Positions 36,647 through 45,729 are shown, counted from the first letter of the stretch. The stretch is 64,000 nt of DNA from Psychrobacter sp. LV10R520-6 (GCF_900182925.1 NZ_LT900024.1:3100001-3164000), one strand, 5' to 3'. Numbers and translations: made by a program. Notes: generated by a model not told the origin, from the letters alone.

Positions 36647-38019
36647 TATTTTTTTGCCTCGTCATTGGTGTCTTTTGGCGTTTTATAATTTGCAGTTATG
36701 GTAGACGCTTCTTTTGCAGCGTTAAGGTCAGCTTCTTGGTTTTCAGCACCACTTGCGCTATTAAGCTCAGTATTATTTATCGCCGCGCTTTTTTTATCTA
36801 GACCCACCTTATTGGGTAATACCGCAACCAGCTTGGCCAATGCTGGCTCCAAATCGGTGACATCATTGGGCATTAAGGTAATATGGGCAATTTTTCGATC
36901 GTCACGTTCCGCCTTATGATAGCTGTGATAATGGGCACCATCTATATTTAGAACGGCGCTAATATCAGGATATTGTCCCAATACGTTGACCATAATCGCC
37001 GGATGGACGTTGTCGGTATCACCTAAAGGCAGACCTACCACGGCGCGAATATGGTTTTCAAACTGACTGGTGATTGCCCCTTCGATACTCCAGTGCCCAG
37101 AGTTGTGGACGCGCGGCGCAATCTCATTAGCAAGTAGGGAATCATGGCCGCGGGCGTCTTTAGTGACGAACAGCTCAAGCGCCATAACACCAACATAGCC
37201 GAGATGATTCATCACTGTCGTAATCGCATCTTTTGCTTGTTTAAATAAATGACTGGTACCCACTGCTGGCGCTTGAGTCTTGGCCAGCACACCATTGTGG
37301 TGATGGTTTTCGACTAAGTCATAACAGCGAACCGTACCGTCTTGCGCGCGTGCAGCAATGATGGAGACCTCACGGCTAAAGTTAATAAAACCCTCAGCTA
37401 TTAATGGGGCAGGTGTCGGCGTCAATGCCCCTTTGCCGCTTACTGCCTCTTTGAGGTCTTGCCAAGCCAGCTTGATATCACTGTCTTGCTTGATAGTATA
37501 TTGACCTTTGCCATCATAACCACCGCGGCTGGTTTTAAGCACGATAGGCAGTCCTAAGGTATCGCAAGCCTGTTTTAATTCGGCTTGTGAACTAACCACC
37601 ATAAAGGGTACAGTGGCGATATCAAGTGTATTAAACATTTGCTTTTCTTTTAAGCGGTCTTGAGCAATATCAAGGGCAATCGGCGGCGGAAACATACCTT
37701 GTTTTGTACTGGTACTTTTTGTACCTGTACTTTTTACGTTTGACTGGGACAACTGCGCCAGCTGCTCGACGGTTACTGTTGGGGTATTTTCAAACTCTAA
37801 GGTAAACACGTCTGCTGCGGCAATAAAATCTTCTAACTGTTCGCTGCTAAAGACGCGGCCATAAAGGCTGGCAGGGCAGTCGATATTGTCTTCTAAAAAC
37901 ACACACTGATAACCCAACGGCAGTGCTGCTTGTGCGAGCATCATGCCGAGCTGACCACCGCCTAAGATACCGATAGTACGAATGGTTTGGGTGACAGGAT
38001 AAGCGTTGGCTGTGGTCAT
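36646..38019 (-). CDS. purK: N5-carboxyaminoimidazole ribonucleotide synthase
   Basis: ATP-dependent carboxylation of aminoimidazole ribonucleotide in purine synthesis. 457 residues, longer than the usual 350-390. The ATP-grasp core is complete (GGGQLGMML at the N-terminus, KTSRGGYDGKGQY, EIAPRVHNSGHW). The extra length comes from a Ser/Thr/Lys-rich insert (~97-108, SNVKSTGTKSTSTK) before the central domain and a low-complexity acidic tail of about 60 residues at the C-terminus. It lies downstream of purE with a 230-bp gap holding a hairpin. Confidence 0.96.
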   Translation of the reverse strand: MTTANAYPVTQTIRTIGILGGGQLGMMLAQAALPLGYQCVFLEDNIDCPASLYGRVFSSEQLEDFIAAADVFTLEFENTPTVTVEQLAQLSQSNVKSTGTKSTSTKQGMFPPPIALDIAQDRLKEKQMFNTLDIATVPFMVVSSQAELKQACDTLGLPIVLKTSRGGYDGKGQYTIKQDSDIKLAWQDLKEAVSGKGALTPTPAPLIAEGFINFSREVSIIAARAQDGTVRCYDLVENHHHNGVLAKTQAPAVGTSHLFKQAKDAITTVMNHLGYVGVMALELFVTKDARGHDSLLANEIAPRVHNSGHWSIEGAITSQFENHIRAVVGLPLGDTDNVHPAIMVNVLGQYPDISAVLNIDGAHYHSYHKAERDDRKIAHITLMPNDVTDLEPALAKLVAVLPNKVGLDKKSAAINNTELNSASGAENQEADLNAAKEASTITANYKTPKDTNDEAKK

Positions 38020-38086
38020 GGAGGGCTCTTTATATTGAAAATGGGTTAAGTCGTTCAGTACGGTAAAAGGCGCGTAAAAATAGTAA

Positions 38087-38107
38087 AAGGTGCACGATAT
38101 GCACCTT
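38087..38107 (-). promoter_or_regulatory. Hairpin between purE and purK
   Basis: The 8-bp perfect stem AAGGTGCA/TGCACCTT has a 5-base loop and, on the minus strand, is followed by TTTTACTATTTTT. It may be a partial terminator or a processing site lowering purK relative to purE. It lies 68 bases before the purK start. Confidence 0.5.
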
Positions 38108-38249
38108 GTATTCAGTAAAACCTATCTAAAAATAAATATCAAGTTAACAAAATTCAAATTAAATCTATCTGAGCTAAAAGGTCAGGCTAAGTACGATTTA
38201 TTGGCTCAGTATACTTGCATTATTATTCGCGATATTTAGTGGTTAATTA

Positions 38250-38810
38250 TCAGCTGTTAATGATACCAGGAGTTGGGCTGGCTAGAATAGTTTCAGTTTG
38301 CGCTTTACGTAGATTATGCAGCTTAGTAGCAATTAAATTATCATGCAATGCTAAAATTTGAATGGCAAGCAGGGCGGCATTATAAGCGCCAGCGCTACCG
38401 ATCGCTAATGTTCCAACCGCAACACCCTTGGGCATTTGCACGATAGACAATAAGCTGTCCCAACCGCTCAGCATTGAGGATTTTACCGGTACGCCCAAGA
38501 CCGGCAGTGGCGTTTGGCTGGCACACATACCAGGTAGATGCGCCGCGCCGCCTGCGCCCGCGATAATGACTTGTAAGCCGTTGTCCTTAGCGCCTTTGGC
38601 GTAGTCGAATAATCTGTCCGGCGTTCGATGCGCCGAGACCACTTCGCATTCAAAAGCGATATCAAAATCTGCCAATAGTTGGGCGGCGGCACTCATGGTT
38701 GCCCAATCAGACTGCGAACCCATAATGATGCCAACTTTTGGTTGACCGCTAGGGGAAGTAATAGGGCTGTGTTGATCGATAGAATGGGCAGTAGCCGATG
38801 CAGTGCTCAT
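38250..38810 (-). CDS. purE: N5-carboxyaminoimidazole ribonucleotide mutase
   Basis: Converts N5-CAIR to CAIR, the step after PurK. 186 residues; class I PurE core from ~23 onward with [18 protein letters not shown] (catalytic His) and [10 protein letters not shown]. The first ~22 residues and the last ~15 are polar extensions. RBS GAGGATAT. First gene of a purE-purK-yaiI group, although the 230-bp gap to purK is unusually wide for a pair whose genes normally touch. Confidence 0.97.
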   Translation of the reverse strand: MSTASATAHSIDQHSPITSPSGQPKVGIIMGSQSDWATMSAAAQLLADFDIAFECEVVSAHRTPDRLFDYAKGAKDNGLQVIIAGAGGAAHLPGMCASQTPLPVLGVPVKSSMLSGWDSLLSIVQMPKGVAVGTLAIGSAGAYNAALLAIQILALHDNLIATKLHNLRKAQTETILASPTPGIINS

Positions 38811-38936
38811 GATAGGATATCCTCAAAACGACCATCATACAAAAGTTTTGCCCCAGCCGTAAAGCCAAGTTTTATTATTGGTAGCCCTGTACCGTTTCTA
38901 AATTGAATTAACTATAGTTACTCTAATGCTGGTTAC

Positions 38937-39893
38937 TCAATCATGACGATATTGCACGAAATTAGCAGCTTTGAGGGGTAGAGACTGTTCAGTATCCAGC
39001 TGATAGCAAGTTAGGTAGCCGCTATCGACCGCTGCTGAATAATCAGTACAAATCACTTGAATACTGAGTGGTTCGGGCTCGCCAGTCAACCAATAATGAC
39101 CAACGAACACGGGCTTATGGGTTTTCAAAGCAAAGTTTATGTTTTCAGCCATGGCATCAACTGGGATTTGTGCCAGTCCTGAATTAGGGGCGCGTGCAAT
39201 TTGATGAATGGTTTGGGAGTTTAGCTCATCAAGCCACCAGCGCACTCGAACTTGCGTGCGCTCAGCGCCGTCTTTGTCGACCATGACTAGACCATCTGGT
39301 AGCGCTGTTTCTACGCCTTTTAATACGCGCTCAAGTGCTTCATAGGGCGAGGTATGCTTTTGCGCCGTCATTAATAGCGCTTCAGGCGTCAGACAATTAT
39401 CGGCGGTCAGTAACGGTTTGAGTACCGCCATACTGTCCACATCCCAGCAGGCATGGACAAAACAGGCGTATTCGGTCTCAAGCCATAACGGAATTTCATA
39501 AAACCTTTGTAGCCAATATTGATGAGACTTTGAGCCAAAGGGTACTTCGGCTAGGAACGCCTCATGCTGATGATTATGGACGTCATTATGAGAGCGTAAA
39601 TAGCGCTGAGGATTGCTGTTATTGTGACTGGGTTCAAGGGTAGCAAAGGTGAGTGCATTGTATTCATGATTGCCCATTACCGCGTCAGCAACGCCCGCGT
39701 CTAACATCGCAAAGACAGTCTCAAGCGTTGCTACCTGCTGTGTTCCGCGATCGATCAAATCACCAATAAATAACGCGCGATGACCGTCCGGGGGCATAAA
39801 ACACTCACCATTATGGTTATAGCCTAATTGTTTAAGTAAGCCGATTAGCTTATCCGCATAACCATGAATATCACCAATAATATCTATAATCAT
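38937..39893 (-). CDS. Metallophosphoesterase (PPP/ApaH-like)
   Basis: 318 residues of the calcineurin-like phosphoesterase superfamily with GDIHG (7-11), GDLIDRG (~48-54) and GNHEY (~76-80), then downstream His residues (FVHACWD, VFVGHYWLTG) completing the two-metal site. Motif order and spacing resemble the PPP family and symmetrical Ap4A hydrolases, but the central part is longer and the substrate is uncertain. The rhomboid gene lies 43 bp upstream on the same strand, so they are probably co-transcribed. The Shine-Dalgarno is weak. Confidence 0.92.
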   Translation of the reverse strand: MIIDIIGDIHGYADKLIGLLKQLGYNHNGECFMPPDGHRALFIGDLIDRGTQQVATLETVFAMLDAGVADAVMGNHEYNALTFATLEPSHNNSNPQRYLRSHNDVHNHQHEAFLAEVPFGSKSHQYWLQRFYEIPLWLETEYACFVHACWDVDSMAVLKPLLTADNCLTPEALLMTAQKHTSPYEALERVLKGVETALPDGLVMVDKDGAERTQVRVRWWLDELNSQTIHQIARAPNSGLAQIPVDAMAENINFALKTHKPVFVGHYWLTGEPEPLSIQVICTDYSAAVDSGYLTCYQLDTEQSLPLKAANFVQYRHD

Positions 39894-39936
39894 AAGTCGT
39901 TATCAAATTCAAAGTTCTCAAAAATTAAAATCATCT

Positions 39937-40545
39937 CTAAAAAATGGGCGAGAGTAGCGCATTAATAAAGTGGGGCAGCACTTGCGGCTCCAGTATAATG
40001 GTCGCTATCACCCCAAATGCACCGCCCCATAGATGCGCCATATGATTGATATTGGACCCACCGCGCTTATTAGCGTAGATGCTATAAGCCACATAAGCGA
40101 CGGCAAATAATATCGCTGGAATAGGAACAATGGCAAACAGGTAGATAGTCTCCCATGGCGCTAATAAAATAAAGGCAAACAGTACCGCTGAAACCCCGCC
40201 CGATGCCCCAAGGCTCAAATAGCTGGCATTGTTTCTATTCTTAATATAGCTTGGAATCATCGCAATGATGATAGCTACTATGTAAAATACTATAAAGCCA
40301 TAACCACCCAAAAACGGCTCATACAGACCTTCAATAGCGCGACCAAAAAAGTATAAAGTAAACATATTGAACAGCAGATGCATACTGTCAGCATGAATAA
40401 AACCGTGCGTTACAAAGCGGTCCCACTGACCATCACTCACTGCCGGTGGATAAAAAATCAGCCGATTAAACAGCGCTTTATTTTGCCACGCTAATAAACT
40501 GACAACAACGGTAATAATAATGATAAGAGTTGTGTGGTTAAACAA
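39937..40545 (-). CDS. Rhomboid-family intramembrane serine protease
   Basis: 202 residues with six hydrophobic segments. The catalytic dyad is visible: Ser115 in GASGGV and His171 in NHMAHLWGG. HGFIHADSMHLLFNM carries the conserved His residues and Asn of TM2. It is the short bacterial form without a cytoplasmic N-domain. Translation appears to start at TTG (40545), preceded by AAGGAT at optimal spacing; no ATG gives an intact first helix. Substrate unknown. Confidence 0.93.
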   Translation of the reverse strand: MFNHTTLIIIITVVVSLLAWQNKALFNRLIFYPPAVSDGQWDRFVTHGFIHADSMHLLFNMFTLYFFGRAIEGLYEPFLGGYGFIVFYIVAIIIAMIPSYIKNRNNASYLSLGASGGVSAVLFAFILLAPWETIYLFAIVPIPAILFAVAYVAYSIYANKRGGSNINHMAHLWGGAFGVIATIILEPQVLPHFINALLSPIF

Positions 40546-40660
40546 AGAGTAATCCTTAGACTAATAAACAAAGACCATTAGAGTCTAATGGCTATCGCTA
40601 AGTAGCAGCTGAATAGCAGTAAAGTAATAATGTAAACGCGAGCATTGCGACTACCGATTT

Positions 40661-40700
40661 TCTTTTATCTCATTTTCTTTTATCTCATTTTCTTTTATCT
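40661..40700 (+). repeat. 15-bp tandem repeat
   Basis: TCTTTTATCTCATTT is repeated 2.7 times in tandem, in a pyrimidine-rich non-coding stretch upstream of the rhomboid gene. Confidence 0.9.
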
Positions 40701-40867
40701 TAAATACTTTGAAGCCAAACCACAATCATGCTCCGATAGAATTTACATACGCATACAAATCAAGAGCAATTAAGGCGGAACTCATCGCATTAACCTCATA
40801 TACCCTAAGCGCTTTTTATGGTTGACTTAATAACTGCTTTCATTACTACATAATGTTATTAAGCAGC

Positions 40868-40917
40868 AAAAATTTCCCCCAGTCGTACTGTCTCTATTTT
40901 AAAGTAAACTGACTATA
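40868..40917 (+). repeat. Half copy of the MITE-like element (copy D)
   Basis: About 50 bases matching only the right-hand end of copies A-C: AAAATTTCCCCCAG, then TACTGT, TTTTAAAGTA and the terminal GACTATA. The left arm is missing. It ends 74 bases before the first envelope-protein start. Confidence 0.75.
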
Positions 40918-40991
40918 GATCCCTTATCTTTATTTTGAACGATTTTTGCAATGTTTCCACCTTAAAACTAACGCCGGTAAAGGCCGTATTT

Positions 40992-42524
40992 ATGAATATT
41001 ATTGACCAATTAGAACAAACCGTTACCCCTGCGGTATTAGGGGTAAGTGGTAGCGTGGCCCATCTCAGCTTGCTTGAGCAGTTTTATGCGATTTTAGTCA
41101 CCCGCCTTGCTGTTCCAGAGGTGTACACGCAGCTGCAACGTACCGATAATCTGGTAGACCCAGTGGCGAGCCGGCCATTATTTGAGCAGCTGTGGCAACA
41201 GCCAAGTCAGCGCCGTTTGTTAATTCAAGAGCTGGCAGCCACCCATCATATCGATGAGACGACGACAGAGAAGCTGGTCACAAATGCCGCGCATTTGGCG
41301 TACCAAGAGCTTAAGCAATTGGCGAATGGACAGTTTTTGCCTGCATTTTTGCAAGCGCAGCAGCCTACTATCCGTCAGTATTTACCCGTTTGGGCGTCAT
41401 CGGTCATTGCTCCTGTGGCGGAAGTAACAGAAGAGCCGCTGATTTATGAAAACAATCAAGTGACCAAAGCCGTAGTTGCGGCTGAGCAAGCGCTTGCTAC
41501 TGATGATATGCCTGTAGTTATTGAAACCAATGACGACTCTGTACCTATTGCCACTGATGCTATTCATGCCAATCCTTCCACCTATCATACGTTAGATACC
41601 CGCGCAGAAGTACGCAGCCGTAATCAGCGCAATGACTTGTTAGTGCGTTTATTGTTATTGGGCGGCGCATTGCTGGCCATTGGGTTGGTTTGGGCACTAT
41701 TCTTTAGACATGATAATGCTGAGCCTGTTCAATCGGTAGTGGTCGCGCCTGTGGTAACCACGCCCGAGGTGACGACGCCGCAAGTATTAATACCTGCGCA
41801 ATTGATGGTTGGCGTCGATGATAGTGGTAACTTATATACCTGTTCGGCAACGGTTGGTGATGTTAATTTACAAACCTCGTTCAGACAAGCCTTAATAACC
41901 AGCTTTGGTGAGCAAGCCAGCATTTGTGATGTAACCGTGCAAGAAGGAGTAGCGACCACACTTGCAAGTATGAATATAGCCACGCTGCCCAATGTCTTAA
42001 CTTTAATGAGAGCCGCGCCATTTTCACGGCTACAACTGCAAAATGACAGTATTAGATTAGAAGCGCCAGATGATATTCTATTACAGCGCTTGCTCATTGA
42101 TGTGCGCACGTTAATACCAGCGATGACGATTACCACTGCTACGCCGATAGCTATTGCACAGCCTCCCACCAACACCTATGACGAAACTTATAATAATAGC
42201 AATTTTAATAACGGTGATAACAACAATGCCACTATACCAAACAATGGCAGCTCTCCCATTACTACTAATGACAATATGATAACCAATCAGCCGAACCAGC
42301 AGCCTACTAGCAATAACATCGACAATAATATTGAATCTGCGCCCCCACCACCTCCGAGAAGTATCAATAGTAACCGCAATAATCTACCGCCAAACGATCA
42401 GCCTGTTCAATCTTCAGGGCCAATGTCACAGGCCGAAGTTGATGCTATTGCCAACAACACTATTATCGCTGAGCCTGCGCAAGGGGGTCGTCCAGTTGAT
42501 AAAAACGCCATTTCTAATCAATGA
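40992..42524 (+). CDS. Envelope protein paralogous to the next gene, without the OmpA domain
   Basis: 510 residues; I do not recognise a named family for the whole. An alpha-helical N-terminal domain (~1-135, DUF937-like in style) is clearly homologous to that of the next gene (MNIIDQLEQTVTPAVLG against MDIINHLTRTVSPAVLG, both with LLEQFYAI). A single TM helix (~217-238) follows. A periplasmic BON-like domain (~270-385) has Cys284 and Cys312 at positions shared with the paralogue. An Asn/Pro/Gln-rich tail (~390-510) ends the protein where the paralogue has OmpA. The start at 40992 has AAAGG; the longer frame to 40935 is unlikely. Function unknown; envelope organisation is inferred. Confidence 0.88.
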   Translation: MNIIDQLEQTVTPAVLGVSGSVAHLSLLEQFYAILVTRLAVPEVYTQLQRTDNLVDPVASRPLFEQLWQQPSQRRLLIQELAATHHIDETTTEKLVTNAAHLAYQELKQLANGQFLPAFLQAQQPTIRQYLPVWASSVIAPVAEVTEEPLIYENNQVTKAVVAAEQALATDDMPVVIETNDDSVPIATDAIHANPSTYHTLDTRAEVRSRNQRNDLLVRLLLLGGALLAIGLVWALFFRHDNAEPVQSVVVAPVVTTPEVTTPQVLIPAQLMVGVDDSGNLYTCSATVGDVNLQTSFRQALITSFGEQASICDVTVQEGVATTLASMNIATLPNVLTLMRAAPFSRLQLQNDSIRLEAPDDILLQRLLIDVRTLIPAMTITTATPIAIAQPPTNTYDETYNNSNFNNGDNNNATIPNNGSSPITTNDNMITNQPNQQPTSNNIDNNIESAPPPPPRSINSNRNNLPPNDQPVQSSGPMSQAEVDAIANNTIIAEPAQGGRPVDKNAISNQ

Positions 42525-42912
42525 ATTCAGTAAATTGAGATAAGTATTTAAAATAGTGTGGCTGGCTAATTCATTAATATTGTTTAAGTTTTTAACTAAA
42601 ATTGCTCACTACCTCAGTATTCTGTGTAACTACTTATCGTTGTCATGTTAATGATATGTAATACGTAGTAGTTGTAGTTACGTGTAACACCTGAAAGATT
42701 ACTTAAAGTATCATTTTCACAACAGCGCATTTATTGTGTGAGCTTAGCTAACACTTCTATAATGAACGCAACCAAACAAATCAATCAGCGCTAAATAAAT
42801 TAATAAGGACACTTTATAATTGATTTGTATCAGAATAAATGTGTTTGTTAGCTGTTTTGAATAAGAGTGATTTTTATATCACACGAACAACAATTAATGG
42901 AGAAAATATATT
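42525..42912. other. Intergenic region between the two paralogues
   Basis: 388 AT-rich bases with no terminator hairpin, repeat or ORF that I can support. A TATAAT at 42815-42820 could be a -10 box for the second gene, but no matching -35 is evident. Confidence 0.45.
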
Positions 42913-44553
42913 ATGGATATTATCAATCATTTGACAAGAACAGTCAGTCCAGCCGTGCTTGGCGATGATCAGAGCCCAGCTAAGAAAGGCCTTCTTGAGC
43001 AATTTTATGCTATTTTTGCAGCTCGTTTAGCGGATAAAGACACTTACGGGCGTTTTTCAAACGAAAACATAGCGCGTGATGATCAAGGATTTTATGACCG
43101 AGTATGGACCGATGATGCACATCGTGACCGTATATCACGCGAACTTGCCGGAGCACATAACGTTGATGCGACTGCAGCTCGTGGCCTAGTCGCTATGGCA
43201 GCACCGCTGGCATATCACGAAATCAAAAGTCTAGCTGGCACAACTCCTGTACCTCAGTTTTTAAACGACAATCTTGATAATTATCAGCATCATATCCCAG
43301 CTTGGGCAAGTGCTGTCGTACCGGCTGGTATGGTAGCTGCTGGGCCTGCTGGCGAACGCATTTCTGATACTACCAGTATGGCACCACTAGTACGGGAAGA
43401 AGAAAAAAGTGGCAGCTTTATGAAAGCGTTATTGCCAATTATTGGTTTGATTATTTTGGGTGCTTTGGCTTGGGCGCTACTCAGAGGTTGCCAAGAGAAT
43501 CCTGAGCCAGTCGCAACACCGATAGTTACTGAAGAAGTGGTTGGGGAAGAAACCACGCCAGTTACGGCAATGGCAGCAGCTGAGGATATCGAGCCTGCAT
43601 CACTTCGCATTGCTACCGGTGAAGGCAACATGCTATATGCTTGCCGCATCAATGCTGGTGACGAAGCACTTAACTCTCAAATCATGAGCGCGGTGCAAAA
43701 TGCCTTTGGTGACGAAGCGGCTAAGTGTCGCTCAGACGTTGATGACGGTTTTGCTACAGATATGCCAGCCGCTTCAGTGCTATCAGCGATTCTACCAATC
43801 ATCCAAAATTCGCCCAATGCTAGCATGATTGTTAAAGGTGATGAGATCGTTGTGAACTCGCCAGATGCTGCGTCACTTGAGCAATTGGTTGCCGATATCC
43901 AAGCAGCTGCACCTGCTATGATGGTAAGAGCAGAAGGTCCATTGGATATGCAAAATGAGATTGATAATAGCTTAGTTGCTGCAGACGCCGCTGTTGAGAA
44001 GCTGGGTGAAAATCCAGACCCACGCGATGTTGCCCGTGCACTCAGCCTTCAAGTGATTAACTTTGAGCTTGATAAAGCCTTTATTCCAGATGTTAACAAA
44101 CCATTTCTTGAGCGCTCCGCTAATATTATCACTAAAGTAGCTGATATGAAGCTTATGATTATTGGTCATACTGACAGCTTAGCTTCAGATGCGTACAACA
44201 TGGATTTATCTCGTGATCGCGCTGAATCTGTAAAAGAGTATTTGGTCTCTCAAGGTATTGATGCAAGCAAGCTGATGACTAAAGGTATGGGCGAGTCTGA
44301 ACCAATCGCTGATAACTCAACTGAAAAAGGTCGCTTCCTTAACCGCCGTATCGAATTTACTGTTTATGATGAAAGCATGGCAGTAGATGATAATGGGATT
44401 GCTATAACTGCAGGTGATGGTGGTGATATGGGTGTAAATACAACTATGGACCCAGACTTGAACCCCTTAGACAATAACAACGATGACTTACTACCAGACG
44501 GCGATGACCCAAGCCAAGGTACAGCATTAGACCCAAAAGCCAACACTCAATAA
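42913..44553 (+). CDS. OmpA-family protein with helical N-domain, TM helix and BON-like domain
   Basis: 546 residues. Order: N-terminal helical domain (1-~135, cytoplasmic by topology), acidic linker, one TM helix (~170-190, ending in an Arg), acidic linker, BON-like periplasmic domain (~230-345, Cys244 and Cys272 probably a disulfide), then an OmpA peptidoglycan-binding domain (~378-487) with INFELDKAFI, IIGHTDSLASDAYN, LSRDRAESVKEYL and RFLNRRIEF, and a Asp/Asn-rich tail. The TM-BON-OmpA part resembles mycobacterial ArfA/OmpATb; the cytoplasmic domain is unlike it. It probably tethers the inner membrane to peptidoglycan. RBS GGAGAAA. The preceding gene is its paralogue. Confidence 0.93.
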   Translation: MDIINHLTRTVSPAVLGDDQSPAKKGLLEQFYAIFAARLADKDTYGRFSNENIARDDQGFYDRVWTDDAHRDRISRELAGAHNVDATAARGLVAMAAPLAYHEIKSLAGTTPVPQFLNDNLDNYQHHIPAWASAVVPAGMVAAGPAGERISDTTSMAPLVREEEKSGSFMKALLPIIGLIILGALAWALLRGCQENPEPVATPIVTEEVVGEETTPVTAMAAAEDIEPASLRIATGEGNMLYACRINAGDEALNSQIMSAVQNAFGDEAAKCRSDVDDGFATDMPAASVLSAILPIIQNSPNASMIVKGDEIVVNSPDAASLEQLVADIQAAAPAMMVRAEGPLDMQNEIDNSLVAADAAVEKLGENPDPRDVARALSLQVINFELDKAFIPDVNKPFLERSANIITKVADMKLMIIGHTDSLASDAYNMDLSRDRAESVKEYLVSQGIDASKLMTKGMGESEPIADNSTEKGRFLNRRIEFTVYDESMAVDDNGIAITAGDGGDMGVNTTMDPDLNPLDNNNDDLLPDGDDPSQGTALDPKANTQ

Positions 44554-44593
44554 AGATCTGATTGAACAACGCGTAGACCAGTCATACTGAATA

Positions 44594-44624
44594 AAAACCG
44601 CATCTATATAGATGCGGTTTTTTT
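44594..44624. terminator. Bidirectional terminator between the OmpA-family gene and nagZ
   Basis: AAAAACCGCATC and GATGCGGTTTTT arms around a short TATATA loop, with a T-run on each strand. It serves two convergent genes. Confidence 0.92.
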
Positions 44625-44643
44625 GTGGTTGTTATAACAAAGT

Positions 44644-45729
44644 CTACTTATAGGCTGTTGGGTCTTTTGTTTCAGTAGTATTCTCGGATGATGGGATAGC
44701 AGACTGAATGGCAAAAAAAGTCTGTAGCACCGTATCTTTAGCTTGTTGCCAATGGTCAAACTGCTGGCAAGTGGAACCTAAGTCACCTTGCCATACTGGT
44801 ATCTGTCCGCACATAGTTTTGATACGTTTTTGATTGGGATAGGGCAAGTCTTGAGCAGCCTCGGCAGCTTCATGTGCGGCCACTCTATCATTACATACCA
44901 GTGCAATATCACAGCCTGCCTCAATGGCTGCATGTACGCGGGCGCTAACATCACCTGCTGCTTGCGCTCCTGCCATAGACAAGTCATCAGAGAACACAAC
45001 TCCATTGAAATTTAGCTGCTTTCTCAAAATATCCTGTAGCCAAATTTTAGAGAATCCGGCTGGCTTAGTATCGACTTGTGAAAACATGACGTGCGCTGGC
45101 ATCAAGGCATCGAGCCATGGCAGCGTTTGAGCAAAGGGCTGCATATCACTGGCCATAATCTCATCAAAGCTACGATCATCAATGGCTTCTGAGACGTGCG
45201 AATCAGGAGCGATAGCCCCATGACCGGGGAAGTGCTTGCCTGTGGTCGCCATGCCTGCCGCTCGCATGCCGCGCATAAACTGAGTGGCTAAGGCTACGAT
45301 CACTTGTGGCTCTTGATGAAAGCTACGGTCACCGATCACTTGGCTGATACCATCTCTATCGAGCACCGGTGCAAAGCTGAGATCAATCCCCACCGCCAGC
45401 ACTTCCGCTGCCATCAGGTAACCACAATCATAAGCACAGCTGAGGGATCGGCTGGGATCTTGGTCAAATAAATCACCAAGTTTGCCCATGGGTGGTAATG
45501 GGGTAAAGCCTTCACGTAAACGCGCCACTCGGCCACCTTCTTGATCGACGCCAATTAGAATATCAGGATTGTGATAACGAATATCGTCGCACAGCGCACG
45601 CACTTGGGCAGCATCTGCCACGTTGCGGGCAAATAATATGACCCCGCCCACTTGTGCTTGTTTGATTAAGCTGACATCCTCAGCGGTCAGCGCTGTGCTA
45701 TCAATATCAATCATTAATACGCCATACAT
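44644..45729 (-). CDS. nagZ: Beta-N-acetylhexosaminidase NagZ
   Basis: Cytoplasmic GH3 enzyme removing N-acetylglucosamine from anhydro-muropeptides in cell-wall recycling. 361 residues, close to the family norm. It shows the GH3 substrate loop KHFPGHG (165-171), the nucleophile in FSDDLSM (Asp248) and VDQEGGRV. No signal peptide, as expected. RBS AAGGATC. Together with prc, slyD and the OmpA pair it belongs to an envelope-rich stretch, but it is transcribed alone. Confidence 0.97.
   Translation of the reverse strand: MYGVLMIDIDSTALTAEDVSLIKQAQVGGVILFARNVADAAQVRALCDDIRYHNPDILIGVDQEGGRVARLREGFTPLPPMGKLGDLFDQDPSRSLSCAYDCGYLMAAEVLAVGIDLSFAPVLDRDGISQVIGDRSFHQEPQVIVALATQFMRGMRAAGMATTGKHFPGHGAIAPDSHVSEAIDDRSFDEIMASDMQPFAQTLPWLDALMPAHVMFSQVDTKPAGFSKIWLQDILRKQLNFNGVVFSDDLSMAGAQAAGDVSARVHAAIEAGCDIALVCNDRVAAHEAAEAAQDLPYPNQKRIKTMCGQIPVWQGDLGSTCQQFDHWQQAKDTVLQTFFAIQSAIPSSENTTETKDPTAYK

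Larger units (their letters stand above)
40546..40991. other. Intergenic region with short repeats and a half MITE
   Basis: Divergent promoter region of about 445 bases containing a 15-bp tandem repeat (40661-40700) and a MITE half-copy (40868-40917). The open frame reaches back to 40935, but the family-typical start is at 40992. Confidence 0.6.

Noticed and set aside
38885..38917. Possible fifth MITE remnant ending TTAACTATA upstream of purE
   Set aside because: Only the last ~10 bases and scattered positions match copy B. Too short to separate from chance in AT-rich DNA.
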